This document shows, piece by piece, positions 38,282-47,039 of a DNA stretch of 64,000 nt; positions within the stretch are counted from its first letter, which is position 1; every line of letters starts with the position of its first letter. This DNA is from an uncultured Coriobacteriaceae bacterium (lineage in GTDB: Bacteria; Actinomycetota; Coriobacteriia; Coriobacteriales; Atopobiaceae). Position numbers and translations under genes: made by a program. The stretch is taken from positions 84,257-148,256 of the forward strand of contig CADAQM010000005.1 in NCBI GenBank assembly GCA_902790135.1, in the 5' to 3' direction. The notes beneath the pieces are model-generated. The model ran no database searches and was not told where the DNA came from. It saw nothing but the letters and a program-made list of their open reading frames with translations.

Positions 38282-39604
38282 TTAGCTCAGCGTCGCGGGG
38301 TCCCCGCCCGCATCGATCACGGCCATCATCTCCGCGAGCGCCTCGTCGTCGGCAATCACGTAGCTCACACCGTCGACCATGGCCGTATCGGAGGGCACGG
38401 TTGCCTGGTAAACCGTCGCTCCACCAATCTTGAGTCGCAGCATTAGCGGCACGATGGAGTAGCAACGCATGGTGGTACCCAGAAGGCCGTTCATGCTGCC
38501 CAGCACGCTGGGGAGCTTGGTCGGACCAAGCGAGAGCGCCTTGTCCATGATGGCCTTGATGAGGATGCGCTGATCGATCTGGCGCTGGTAGTCGCCCAGA
38601 TCAAAGCCGTGACGCACGCGTGAGAAGAGCAGGGCGGTATGCCCGTCCATCTCCTGCTCGCCAGCGGGAAGCTCGAGCCCCGTGTAGTCGGGGTCGTAGA
38701 CCGCCACTGGCACGTTGACCGTCACGCCGCCGAGCGCATCCACAAGCCCCTCGATGCCATCGAACTTGATGACCGCCACATGAGAGATGGGCACTCCCGT
38801 GAGCTCGCTCACCTCATGGACCGCGCAGGCGGCCCCGCCAAAGGCATAGGCAGCGTTGATCTTCTGCGTTCCGTAGCCCTCTATTTCCACCATCGTGTCG
38901 CGGGGAATCGAAAGCATCGTCAGCTTGCCACCGAGTGGGTCGACGCGTACGAGGATCATCGTATCGGAGCGCGAGACGGTATCGTTCTTTCGCGCGTCGG
39001 ACCCAAGGGCAAGGACGTAGTAGGGCATGCCCGGCACATGGCCCTTGAGCTCCTGCGAAAGTCCCTCTCGCTCCTCCTTCGGCAGGGAGATCGAGCGGTC
39101 GATTGGCGAGAAGACCACAAGGTAGATGGCCACGATGGCCGCAATCGCAAGCAGCAGTGGAGTGAGGCTGCCCCGTCCTCCGCCACGGTTCTGCCTACGC
39201 GTGACACGCTCGGCGCGACGGCGGCGGCGCTCAGCCGAACGCACGGGGTCGCTCCCACGGCCACGTTCCTCGCGCACCTTGCGACGCATGGCCATCCCAA
39301 GACGGCTCCGCTTGCTCACGACGGCACCACCAGAAGGCTCCTCTTGCCCAGGCGTGGGCCGACGCACGACAGCATGGTTCGAACGCGGGCGGTCCTTCGC
39401 GGCTGCCCGGCCCGACGTGGTTGCGCGCGAGCCACGGCCAACCGCGCGCTCCTCCTCGAACTCGTACGCCTCCTGCTCGGCGGCCTTGCGCGCCGCATCA
39501 GGGTGAAAGCTCCCCCGGCTCAGCTCATGAGCCTCCTGCTCGGACGCCTTGCGGGCACCGTTCGCCCCATAGCCACCACGACTCAGCCTGTCAAAGTCAC
39601 TCAT
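38282..39604 (-). CDS. LytR-CpsA-Psr (LCP) family ligase
   Basis: 440 residues. An Arg-rich, cytoplasmic N-terminus (~1-150) precedes a membrane helix (LTPLLLAIAAIVAIYLVVFSP), then the LCP domain at ~195-420: YYVLALGSDARKNDTVSRSDTMILVRVDP, TMLSIPRDTMVEI, KINAAYAFGGAACAVHEVSELTGVPISHVAVIKFDGIEGLVDALGGV. It transfers teichoic acid or capsule polymers to peptidoglycan. The unusual length comes from the basic N-terminus, with repeats of 'EQEAHELSRGSFHPDAARKA' type. GGGAGG precedes the ATG. Confidence 0.92.
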   Translation of the reverse strand: MSDFDRLSRGGYGANGARKASEQEAHELSRGSFHPDAARKAAEQEAYEFEEERAVGRGSRATTSGRAAAKDRPRSNHAVVRRPTPGQEEPSGGAVVSKRSRLGMAMRRKVREERGRGSDPVRSAERRRRRAERVTRRQNRGGGRGSLTPLLLAIAAIVAIYLVVFSPIDRSISLPKEEREGLSQELKGHVPGMPYYVLALGSDARKNDTVSRSDTMILVRVDPLGGKLTMLSIPRDTMVEIEGYGTQKINAAYAFGGAACAVHEVSELTGVPISHVAVIKFDGIEGLVDALGGVTVNVPVAVYDPDYTGLELPAGEQEMDGHTALLFSRVRHGFDLGDYQRQIDQRILIKAIMDKALSLGPTKLPSVLGSMNGLLGTTMRCYSIVPLMLRLKIGGATVYQATVPSDTAMVDGVSYVIADDEALAEMMAVIDAGGDPATLS

Positions 39605-39645
39605 GGGAGACCTCCCGGGAACGTGCCTTACGTGCCTATTGTGCC

Positions 39646-40644
39646 TTACGAGAACTCGGGCTTGAGCCTGCGCCCGGTGAGCAGATCGACGGCGCGCTCG
39701 ATGTCATACGCCCCCGCAATCAGCTCCTTGACGGTGCGGACCAGAGGCATGTCGATGTCGTACTGCGCGGCCTTGGCAAGCAGCGGGTCTATGGCGTGAG
39801 AGCCCTCGACGACGGCCGAATGCTCGCGCTCGTAGTCCGCGACGGTGATGCCCGTCTTGGCAAAGGTCTCGCCGAACATGCCATTGCGCGAGTGAACGGA
39901 GTGGCAGGTCACGTCGAGGTCGCCCACGCCGGCAAGGCCCATGCAGGTGCGCTGGTCGCCGCCACTGGCAACCACCAGGCGGCTGATCTCGGCAAGGCCA
40001 CGGGTCATGAGCAGCGACTGCGTATTGGATCCCAGACCAAGACCGCGAGCCATGCCGCAGGCGATGGCCACCACGTTCTTTGCGGCGCCGCAGATGCTGG
40101 TGCCCACCGGGTCCTCCGAGGTATAGAGCCTGAAGAAGGCCCCGGAGACCAGACGCTGGAAGAAGCAGGCCGTGCCCGTCGACTCGCTCGCGACAACGGC
40201 GCCAGAGAACTGCTCCTGTGCGAGCTCCTCGGCATGGTTGGGGCCGGACAGCACCGCAACGCGCTCGCTGGAGCCCAGGGCCTCGCCAACGACCTCAAAG
40301 AGATAGCGGCCATCGGCGGCAAGGCCCTTGGAGAGCAGCATCACTGGGGCGCCCTCGGGCAAGTACAGGCCCATCTGACTGGCAGCGGAGGCAACGGCAA
40401 ACGAGGGGGTCGCCACGATGGCGGATGAGGCCTCGTCGCACACCTCGTCGATATTGGAGGATACCTGCGCAGCCGAGATATCGAGCTCGCTCATGTGCAG
40501 CGGATTGCGACCAGTGCGCGCAGCCTCCTCGGCCGCCTCCTTCTCGTAGCACCAGAGGCTCACGTCCAAGCCGTTGTCGAGCAGCATGCGCGTCATCGTG
40601 GTACCAAAGGTACCTGCACCAATAACCGCAACCTTTCCTGCCAT
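39646..40644 (-). CDS. gpsA: Glycerol-3-phosphate dehydrogenase [NAD(P)+]
   Basis: 332 residues from the ATG at 40644. N-terminal VAVIGAGTFGTTMTRML (Rossmann), VMLLSKGLAADGRYLFEVV, SGPNHAEELAQEQ, and CGAAKNVVAIACGMARGLGLGSNTQSLLMTRGLAEI with the catalytic Lys, then GLAGVGDLDVTCHS, are classic GpsA. It supplies sn-glycerol 3-phosphate for phospholipids. Reads as a single gene with an 82-bp gap from yebC. Confidence 0.95.
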   Translation of the reverse strand: MAGKVAVIGAGTFGTTMTRMLLDNGLDVSLWCYEKEAAEEAARTGRNPLHMSELDISAAQVSSNIDEVCDEASSAIVATPSFAVASAASQMGLYLPEGAPVMLLSKGLAADGRYLFEVVGEALGSSERVAVLSGPNHAEELAQEQFSGAVVASESTGTACFFQRLVSGAFFRLYTSEDPVGTSICGAAKNVVAIACGMARGLGLGSNTQSLLMTRGLAEISRLVVASGGDQRTCMGLAGVGDLDVTCHSVHSRNGMFGETFAKTGITVADYEREHSAVVEGSHAIDPLLAKAAQYDIDMPLVRTVKELIAGAYDIERAVDLLTGRRLKPEFS

Positions 40645-40726
40645 GAGGACTCCCTTCTTATGGCAAAGGGACGGCAGCCGGCTGGCTACCGCCCCGCAAA
40701 TCAACTTGATCAGACCGGTGCAGCCG

Positions 40727-41524
40727 TTACTCCTCCTCGAGGGCAGCGGCAATCTCGTCGGTCACGTCCATGGTGTTGTAGACGTTCTGAACGTCCTCGA
40801 GCTCGTCGAGACGATCGGCGAGGCGCTGGACCTTCTTGGCGTCGGTCACGCTGACGGTGGTGGGGGTGGTGGGGACGCGGGTGAGCTCAGAACCCTTGAC
40901 CTCGATGCCCTGCTCCTCAAGACCCTTGGCGACAGCCTGCATGTTGTCGTAGGCAGTCCAAACGATCCACTCCTCGCCGGCGTCCTCGTAGTCGTCTCCG
41001 CCAGCCTCGGCAACGGCCATCATGAACTCGTCCTCGTCCACCGCGTTCTCGCGGTCGGCGACCTTCTTGTCCTCGCTCTTGATGATCTTGTCGACGGCGA
41101 TGGAGCCCTTGCGCTCGAACTGGAACGCGACCGAGCCGGAGGTGCCCAGGCTGCCACCCGCATGGGTGAAGGCGGAGCGCACGTCGGCGGCGGTGCGGTT
41201 CTTGTTGTCGGTCAGGCACTCGACGAAGAACGCGACGCCTGCGGGACCGTAGCCCTCGTAGGTGATCTCGGAGTAGACGGCGGCATCGGAACCAGAGCCG
41301 AAGGCCTTGTCGATGGCTGCCTTGATCTTGGCGTTGGGCATGGAGACCATGCGGGCGCGCTGGATGGCGGCTGCAAGAGAGGCGTTGTTGTCCGGGTTCG
41401 GGTCCCCGCCAACCTTTGCCGCTACGGTGATGTTACGGGAGAGCTTTGAGAACAGCGACGAGCGCTTGGCATCGATGGCTGCCTTCTTGTGCTTGGTGGT
41501 TGCCCACTTAGAATGTCCGGACAT
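40727..41524 (-). CDS. yebC: YebC/PmpR family protein
   Basis: 265 residues from the ATG at 41524 (AAGGAG upstream), not the longer frame to 41629. MSGHSKWATTKHKKAAIDAKR at the start, SKLSRNITVAAK, NASLAAAIQRARMVSMPNAKIKAAI, TYEGYGPAGVAFFVECLTDNKNRTAADVRSAFTHAGG and the acidic C-terminus are the full family signature. Recently members were shown to help ribosomes translate difficult proline-rich stretches, as well as acting as regulators; which applies here is unknown. Confidence 0.95.
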   Translation of the reverse strand: MSGHSKWATTKHKKAAIDAKRSSLFSKLSRNITVAAKVGGDPNPDNNASLAAAIQRARMVSMPNAKIKAAIDKAFGSGSDAAVYSEITYEGYGPAGVAFFVECLTDNKNRTAADVRSAFTHAGGSLGTSGSVAFQFERKGSIAVDKIIKSEDKKVADRENAVDEDEFMMAVAEAGGDDYEDAGEEWIVWTAYDNMQAVAKGLEEQGIEVKGSELTRVPTTPTTVSVTDAKKVQRLADRLDELEDVQNVYNTMDVTDEIAAALEEE

Positions 41525-41692
41525 GCAGGCTCCTTTTCGTCTTGGAACAAACATGCATACGTTAGCACCTGCAAGGCCCTGCATCAAGCGTCTAGCCAAG
41601 AGGCCACGCCATCTACGCAGCTCGGACACGAGATGGAGCCGGACTCGGCCCGTGTATCACCAGGACAAAGGCGCAGCTGGCCCGTCCGTTGC

Positions 41693-42730
41693 CTATAGGA
41701 TGTCGCGCAGCACCGGTATGCGCTTGAGCAGCGCTGCAGCAGGCAGCGTCACGCCGAAGGCGATGGCGAGCACCACGACTTCGAAGATGACGGGCGGCAT
41801 CGTCTCGTAGGGCATCCACCACAGGCGTCGGTAGAGCACGACCATGACGATGGGATGCAGCAGGTAGATGGACAGGCTGTGGCTGGAGGCAAAGGCGAGC
41901 AGGCGCGGGGGCTCCCTGTGGCCTACCGCCGAGCGCACCGCGACAAAGACCAAGACAGCCCAAAGCGCCACCAGCGGACACTGCGGCACGATGAGCCACT
42001 TGGGATAGTAGACCTGCAGGCAAATGATGGCAGCGCACGCGACGGCACAGAATGCCAGCGCACCGAGGCCCACGAGGGCGGTAGTGTGGTCGAGGCGCAG
42101 GTACCGGTGCACGTACGAACCCAGCAGGTAGTAGAAGACCGGGAAGCCCACCCACCCTATGTCCACGAGCTCCAGGTGAGTGATGGACCTGAGCGTCGGC
42201 ACCAAGAGCGTGGGGATGGAGAGCACCAGCAAGGTGTCGCGCTGCATGCGCTGCGAGGTGCCACGCACATACGCGGAGAGGATGGGCGTCAGCAGGTAGA
42301 GTCCGATGAGTGAGTAGGGATACCAGAGGTGGTCCCACGACCCCTCGGTCACCAGGTCGGTAAGCCCTTTGCCGATGGCCGCGAGGCTTATCGCCTTCGC
42401 ACTCACGCAGGCGTACACCGGGCAGAAGATGGCCAGAGTCTCCGCCATGCGCAGGATATAGCGACCGAGCTTGGGCCACCCGAGCTCGCGTTTGGGGTCG
42501 AGCAGCAGGGCTCCCGTCACCATGAGAAAGATCGGCACTGCCCAACGTGTGAGCAGCAGCTGGAGCTCGGTCCACGCGAGCACCATAGGCACGCCAAGCT
42601 CCGCCACCGGATGGTCGGTGAGGATCTTGTTGAACATGTGCAGCACGACGACCGCCAGCGTGGCCATGCCACGCAGCCAGTCGAAGTAGGTAACTCGCGG
42701 CTTGCGCTGCTTCTGAGCAGTGTCTGCCAT
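41693..42730 (-). CDS. Acyltransferase family 3 membrane protein
   Basis: 345 residues with about ten membrane helices. FDWLRGMATLAVVVLHMFNKI at the N-terminus is the family's signature with its histidine, followed by PIFLMVTGALLLDPKRELGW. It probably O-acetylates a surface sugar or polysaccharide; the substrate cannot be read. It overlaps the upstream gene by one base, which puts it at the tail of the cobalamin transcript even though it has no obvious role there. Confidence 0.85.
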   Translation of the reverse strand: MADTAQKQRKPRVTYFDWLRGMATLAVVVLHMFNKILTDHPVAELGVPMVLAWTELQLLLTRWAVPIFLMVTGALLLDPKRELGWPKLGRYILRMAETLAIFCPVYACVSAKAISLAAIGKGLTDLVTEGSWDHLWYPYSLIGLYLLTPILSAYVRGTSQRMQRDTLLVLSIPTLLVPTLRSITHLELVDIGWVGFPVFYYLLGSYVHRYLRLDHTTALVGLGALAFCAVACAAIICLQVYYPKWLIVPQCPLVALWAVLVFVAVRSAVGHREPPRLLAFASSHSLSIYLLHPIVMVVLYRRLWWMPYETMPPVIFEVVVLAIAFGVTLPAAALLKRIPVLRDIL

Positions 42731-43308
42731 TACGCCTGACGCCTCCCGAGCACCACCGCGACGATCGCACCCGCCGCGCAGATGACCACCAGCACGGGCA
42801 GGACCTTGCTCAAAAGGCCCGCCTCACCGTCAGTCTCCCGCACGATGGTCGTGGAGTCAAAGGTGAGCTGGTAGTCGACCTCATGAGGCACACTCATGGC
42901 CGTGGTGTCACCAATCACGTCGAAAGGCTCGTCCAGCGCGAGCACCGGTATCTCGAAGGTGGAGTTGCCCTCCTTATTGATGGGCAGATAGCGTTTGTCC
43001 GCCACGAGCATGTAATCGTAGTTGGGACTCGACCACTCGATGGTCGCCACGGCACGCCCGTCCTCCACCACAAGCTGGGTCGGCGTCGTTATGCTGGCCC
43101 GACCGCTGCCGCCTTCCATCGACACGTCCACCTGATAGGTGCCATCGTCAAGCGAGACCTCCGTCGCATCCTCGAACGCATCCTTCACAAGCGGTGCCTC
43201 CTGCGCATGTGCCGCAGGTGCCACTACCAGCAAGAACACCACTACGAGGACAACGAGACGCACCAACAGCTGCCGGTTCCTGCACCTCTCGCGCTCATAC
43301 CCCATCAT
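42730..43308 (-). CDS. Secreted, C-terminally anchored protein with a DGTY-type domain
   Basis: 192 residues from the ATG at 43308 (GAGGAG upstream). A signal peptide (LLVRLVVLVVVFLLVVAPAAHA) and a C-terminal membrane helix (VLPVLVVICAAGAIVAVVLG) flank a beta-rich domain with LDDGTYQVDVSMEGGSG, LVVEDGRAVATIEWSSPNY, NSTFEIPVLALDEPFDV. The same domain, including TF-IPV-ALDE, recurs in the lipoprotein at 61380-61823. It may be a NEAT-like ligand-binding domain; I can see the paralogy but not a known family. It overlaps the next gene by four bases. Confidence 0.75.
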   Translation of the reverse strand: MMGYERERCRNRQLLVRLVVLVVVFLLVVAPAAHAQEAPLVKDAFEDATEVSLDDGTYQVDVSMEGGSGRASITTPTQLVVEDGRAVATIEWSSPNYDYMLVADKRYLPINKEGNSTFEIPVLALDEPFDVIGDTTAMSVPHEVDYQLTFDSTTIVRETDGEAGLLSKVLPVLVVICAAGAIVAVVLGRRQA

Positions 43309-43676
43309 CCGTCGCTCCTCTCTTGCCCGCTTTCGCAAATGAGCAGATTGGTTGGTATGCCACAGACGAGCCGCACCACGCGCTCGGAGCGGGCCGCCAG
43401 CTCGGTGCAAGTCCTGCCCACGAGCTCGCGCCATGCACGTTCACGCGCATCGATGGGCACCACGCCTTGCCCGACCTCGCAACAGACCACGACGTGCTTA
43501 GCTAGGAGAGCCGTACGCTCGTCCTCCGTGAGCGGACCCTTGCGCAGCAGCTCCTCGAGCGCGAGCAGCACAGGCGCGTCCGAGGACAGCGACTCGCTCA
43601 TCTGCGCATCGTCATAACCGAGCGAGCGCACGTAGCTGCGCTTTCCCGACGCGATGCCACCCACCACAAGAATCAC
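43305..43676 (-). CDS. Short CobU-like P-loop protein
   Basis: 123 residues. VVGGIASGKRSYV (P-loop) and the C-terminal CCEVGQGVVPIDARERAW, LAARSERVVRLVCGIP are typical CobU (adenosylcobinamide kinase/guanylyltransferase) signatures. The middle, where CobU carries its guanylylated histidine, is shortened and has no HxxxR-type motif. A full-length CobU lies 760 bp upstream in the same direction. This copy could be a kinase-only relic or a regulator; it is unlikely to do the whole CobU reaction. Confidence 0.75.
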   Translation of the reverse strand: MILVVGGIASGKRSYVRSLGYDDAQMSESLSSDAPVLLALEELLRKGPLTEDERTALLAKHVVVCCEVGQGVVPIDARERAWRELVGRTCTELAARSERVVRLVCGIPTNLLICESGQERSDG

Positions 43677-43679
43677 GCT

Positions 43680-44441
43680 CTATACCAGCCTTCCCACAAA
43701 GACGATGCACGCGAGCATGCAGAGCTCGGCAAGCTGCAGATAGTAGCCCGCAAGGTCTCCGCTCATGCCGCCATACTGGCTTTGTGCGAGCCAGCGCACG
43801 TAGGCAAGCGTGCCAACCGCAGCCATCAGAACTGCGATGCCCATAATGGGGTTGATCACCACCAGCACCACTGCAACTGCGACAAGCTCCACGGCCAAGG
43901 CCGTACGAACCACACCCAGGTCTGCCGATCCGCGCTCGGACGCAAGCATGCCCGTGTTGCTCGAAGTCTTGAAGCACACCGTGGCAAACCCGCTCAGGCA
44001 GCGGCTCACCACCGGCACGCACGCGAGCGCACCCACGAACCGTCCGCTCACCTCACCGGCCAAGGCCACGTAGGCCACCAGATAGCAGCACACCCCGATG
44101 ATGGCAAAGGCCCCCACGTGTGGGTCCTTGAGAATCTCGCGCTTGCGGGCAGGCTCGGCATGGCTCGACTGCGCGTCGACCACATCCGCTAGACCATCCA
44201 TGTGGATGCCTCCCGAGACCGCGATGGGTATGAGCGCATAGCCCGCACCAACAAGCAAGGGACCAAAGCCCAGAGCTGCGCACGCCGCCCTCCACAGCAG
44301 CACGAGGGCACCTATCACTACGCCGACCAGCGGAAACGCAGCCATCATGTAACGCGTGGTAGAGTCGTTCCACTCGATGCGCGGCATCGGTATCGCCGAG
44401 AAGAGCACGAAGGCCGCCGCTATCGACCTGAGCACGTTCAT
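43680..44441 (-). CDS. cobS: Adenosylcobinamide-GDP ribazoletransferase
   Basis: 253 residues from the ATG at 44441 (AGGGGAGG upstream). Membrane protein with about seven helices and the family's FSAIPMPRIEW start, GGIHMDGLADVVDA with the metal-binding residues, and SHAEPARKREILKDPHVGAFAIIGV. It joins adenosyl-GDP-cobinamide and alpha-ribazole to form cobalamin at the membrane. It overlaps cobU by four bases. Confidence 0.95.
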   Translation of the reverse strand: MNVLRSIAAAFVLFSAIPMPRIEWNDSTTRYMMAAFPLVGVVIGALVLLWRAACAALGFGPLLVGAGYALIPIAVSGGIHMDGLADVVDAQSSHAEPARKREILKDPHVGAFAIIGVCCYLVAYVALAGEVSGRFVGALACVPVVSRCLSGFATVCFKTSSNTGMLASERGSADLGVVRTALAVELVAVAVVLVVINPIMGIAVLMAAVGTLAYVRWLAQSQYGGMSGDLAGYYLQLAELCMLACIVFVGRLV

Positions 44442-44974
44442 GGCAACCTCCCCTTGAGCACTTGCGGACATCCGCATACCACCTCTGCCACGGTATCGCA
44501 ACGCGCGGCCAACCGACAGGCAAGCGAGCCCGTGAGCCGTACCCAGATGCGCGTGGCCTCGTAGGGAGAGGGTCCCTCGCAACCCACCTCGTTGCCCACG
44601 ATCACCACGTGGTCAAAGCGGTCGGCGAGGCCCATGACTTCGTTTTCCAGCCGAGAGAGCACCTCATCGGCATCCGCCATGCTGCCATCGGGTGCAAAGA
44701 GTGCGTTGGAGACGAGGTTGCCCAGGTCCTCGAGCAGGGCAACGCCACCTGTTGGCACCTTGAGTGCCGGTGCCACCGTGCCCGAGGGACACTCCACCGT
44801 GACGAAGCCCAACCCCTCGCGCTGCGCGCGGTGCCTTGCGATGCGTGCATGCGCCTCAGCCCCCTCGTTTGCCATGGTCGCCAAGTACGAGCGCCTCGAG
44901 CCAAGCGAGCAGGCCAGCTTCTCGGCACATGCGGACTTTCCGCTCGCGGCACCACCTGTCACCAGCGCAATCAC
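44438..44974 (-). CDS. cobU: Adenosylcobinamide kinase / guanylyltransferase
   Basis: 178 residues, the usual CobU length. VTGGAASGKSACAEKLA (P-loop), YLATMANEGAEAHARIARHRAQR with the guanylylated His region, and VGNEVGCEGPSPYEATRIWVRLTGSLACRLAARCDTVAEVVCGCP. The last motif is unusual: canonical NE-G-GVVP is replaced by NEVGCEGPSP, whereas the short paralogue at 43305 keeps the canonical form. It phosphorylates and then guanylylates adenosylcobinamide. Confidence 0.9.
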   Translation of the reverse strand: MIALVTGGAASGKSACAEKLACSLGSRRSYLATMANEGAEAHARIARHRAQREGLGFVTVECPSGTVAPALKVPTGGVALLEDLGNLVSNALFAPDGSMADADEVLSRLENEVMGLADRFDHVVIVGNEVGCEGPSPYEATRIWVRLTGSLACRLAARCDTVAEVVCGCPQVLKGRLP

Positions 44975-44976
44975 GG

Positions 44977-45279
44977 CTATGCCTCGTCCCTGGACGCGTC
45001 CGTCGTCGCAGCAAGGCGTGCAAGCTCGGCAAACTTCTCGCGCACGATGGCCACGCCCGCGTCACCGTCATGCAGACGAGTGCAGGCGCTGCAATCCTTG
45101 ATGCCCGAGGCGGTGTAGGAGAACGCACCGCCACACGCAGGGCCCAGCGCATACAACGGGCAGTAGCAGAAGAGGCAGTTGAAGGACTTCTCGTCTACCC
45201 CCTCATGACAGGGAAAGTACGCGCAGTCCACATTGCGAAAGAACGACGAGCTGTTGGGCATCGCCTCGTCAAAACTCAT
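44977..45279 (-). CDS. Cysteine-rich small-domain protein
   Basis: 100 residues from the ATG at 45279 (GAGAGGAGC upstream). SSFFRNVDCAYFPCHEG, FNCLFCYCPLYALGPACGG and GIKDCSACTRLH give eight or so clustered cysteines, the pattern of the 'cysteine-rich small domain' family that recurs in anaerobic cobalamin operons. It probably binds a metal or an Fe-S cluster; its role in the pathway is not established. Confidence 0.85.
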   Translation of the reverse strand: MSFDEAMPNSSSFFRNVDCAYFPCHEGVDEKSFNCLFCYCPLYALGPACGGAFSYTASGIKDCSACTRLHDGDAGVAIVREKFAELARLAATTDASRDEA

Positions 45280-45341
45280 CTGTTCACGCTCCTCTCCCCC
45301 GTCATCGGCAAAACCCATGGTAACAAACGCCTCCCGTGCCC

Positions 45342-45953
45342 TCAGAGCGCCAACCGCGTAAAGCGCGTGGGACGAGAGAGGCGTATAGCCCCTCCGACAA
45401 GATGCACGTTCGCCTCATAGCCCTCGCAGCAGCCCACATGCCAGCCAAAGTAGCGATCCCCACCCGAGGGAACCTCATCGCAGAGCTCGGAGAGCGCCGC
45501 CATGATCGTGCCGCCATGGGCGACCACGAAAACCCGCTCCTCACCACGCTGGCTCGCCTGTTTGAGCAGATCTGCAAGCGCCGCATTCGTGCGCCTCACA
45601 TACTCCTCGCGCGACTCGCCACCAGGGCAGCGCGCCACGCATCCGCCGTCAACCCACGCGCGATACGCAGCATCGTCCACCATGTCAGAGGCGCTCCTGC
45701 CCTCGAAGTCCCCAAAGTCGTACTCCTCGAGATCTGCGACCTCGACCACGCGAGCCTCAGGGAAGCAGAGCCTGGCCGTCTCAAGTGCACGCTTCAGCGG
45801 ACTGGCATACACGGTCTCTGCCTGCGCAAAGCTGCCCGCCCGCGCACATTGGGCCACACCCGTCTCGCTGAGTGGCTCGTCGCTTGCGCGTCCCACGTAC
45901 CGACGCAGCTCGTTTCCCGCCGTCGCGCCATGGCGCATGAGATAGAGCCTCAT
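45342..45953 (-). CDS. cobC: Histidine phosphatase, CobC-like alpha-ribazole phosphatase
   Basis: 203 residues from the ATG at 45953. MRLYLMRHGAT (RHG motif), YASPLKRALETA, DLEEYDFGDFEGR, and VFVVAHGGTIMAAL with the second His identify the phosphoglycerate mutase-like fold; within a cobalamin operon it most likely dephosphorylates alpha-ribazole phosphate or cobalamin phosphate. Overlaps cobT by four bases. Confidence 0.85.
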   Translation of the reverse strand: MRLYLMRHGATAGNELRRYVGRASDEPLSETGVAQCARAGSFAQAETVYASPLKRALETARLCFPEARVVEVADLEEYDFGDFEGRSASDMVDDAAYRAWVDGGCVARCPGGESREEYVRRTNAALADLLKQASQRGEERVFVVAHGGTIMAALSELCDEVPSGGDRYFGWHVGCCEGYEANVHLVGGAIRLSRPTRFTRLAL

Positions 45954-47026
45954 TGCGGGTCCTCCTCGTAGGGATCGAGCCCGCACGCGGCAAAGGTCGT
46001 ACCCCCGTAGAGGGCAAGGGCCATGTCGAGCAGCGGTATCAGACACACGGCGCCCGTGCCCTCGCCCAGATGCATGCCCGCATCGATTACGGGACGCAGG
46101 CCCATCCGGGCAAACAGAGCTGCCGTCGCGGACTCCGTCGAGAGGTGAGAGGGCAGCATGGCCATTAGGCACTCGGGTCGCAGCCGCCATGCGCAGTAGG
46201 CCGCAACCGTGCTGATAAACCCATCGATCACGATAGGCACGCGATACACGGCTCCGCCAAGGAACATCCCACAGAGGCCGGCGATGTCAAACCCACCCAG
46301 CTTGGCGAGCACATCGAGCGGGTCATCCACATGGGGCCGGTTGACCTCGAGCGCACGGGCGATGACCGCCTCCTTGCGCGCCAAACCCGCATCGGAGAGC
46401 CCAGCACCACGCCCCACCAGCTCCCTTGGGGAGGCATCGAGAAACGCGCAGGCCATGGCCGTCGCCGTGGTGGTGTTGCCGATCCCCATCTCACCGGCCG
46501 CCACGAGCGCATAGCCCTCGCTGGCAAGCTCACCCACCAGGTCCACGCCGGCGCGCACGGCGGCGAGCGCCTGCTCCCGCGTCATCGCAGGACCTTGAGC
46601 GATGCTTCGCGTACCTGCGGCTATACGACGCTCGCGGATGCCCGAAAGACCTATGGGCTCGAGCATGCCCATGTCCACGGCGATGCAATCCACCCTCGCC
46701 GGACCACACATGCGGCAGACCGACGAGATGCCGCACGCTAGGTTGCGTGCCACCACGGCAGTCACTTCGGGACCGCTCTGAGACACACCCTCGGCCACCA
46801 CGCCGTTGTCTGCGCAGAGCACGGCCACGCAACGACGCGCGATGTCGACCTTCTCGCTTCCCGTGAGCGCCGTGATCTTGACCACATAGTCCTCGAACGC
46901 CCCGAGCGACCCTAGGGGCTTTGCAACCGCGTTCCATGCAGCCCGCGCACGGTCTGCTGCGCCTTCGTCAGCGGGCGCCATGACCAAACCCTCTATGTAG
47001 TCAGAGCCGGTCGTTGTAGGACCCAT
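45950..47026 (-). CDS. cobT: Nicotinate-nucleotide--dimethylbenzimidazole phosphoribosyltransferase
   Basis: 358 residues from the ATG at 47026. KPLGSLGAFEDYVVKITAL, VLCADNGVVAEGVSQSG, AAGEMGIGNTTTATAM, GGFDIAGLCGMFLGGA, DGFISTVAAYCA and LGEGTGAVCLIPLLDMAL are the full CobT signature with the catalytic Glu near the C-terminus. It activates the lower ligand base. Its presence implies a benzimidazole-type (or related) lower ligand; no bluB or bza genes are in the window. Confidence 0.96.
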   Translation of the reverse strand: MGPTTTGSDYIEGLVMAPADEGAADRARAAWNAVAKPLGSLGAFEDYVVKITALTGSEKVDIARRCVAVLCADNGVVAEGVSQSGPEVTAVVARNLACGISSVCRMCGPARVDCIAVDMGMLEPIGLSGIRERRIAAGTRSIAQGPAMTREQALAAVRAGVDLVGELASEGYALVAAGEMGIGNTTTATAMACAFLDASPRELVGRGAGLSDAGLARKEAVIARALEVNRPHVDDPLDVLAKLGGFDIAGLCGMFLGGAVYRVPIVIDGFISTVAAYCAWRLRPECLMAMLPSHLSTESATAALFARMGLRPVIDAGMHLGEGTGAVCLIPLLDMALALYGGTTFAACGLDPYEEDPQ

Positions 47027-47039
47027 GGCCACCCTCTCG

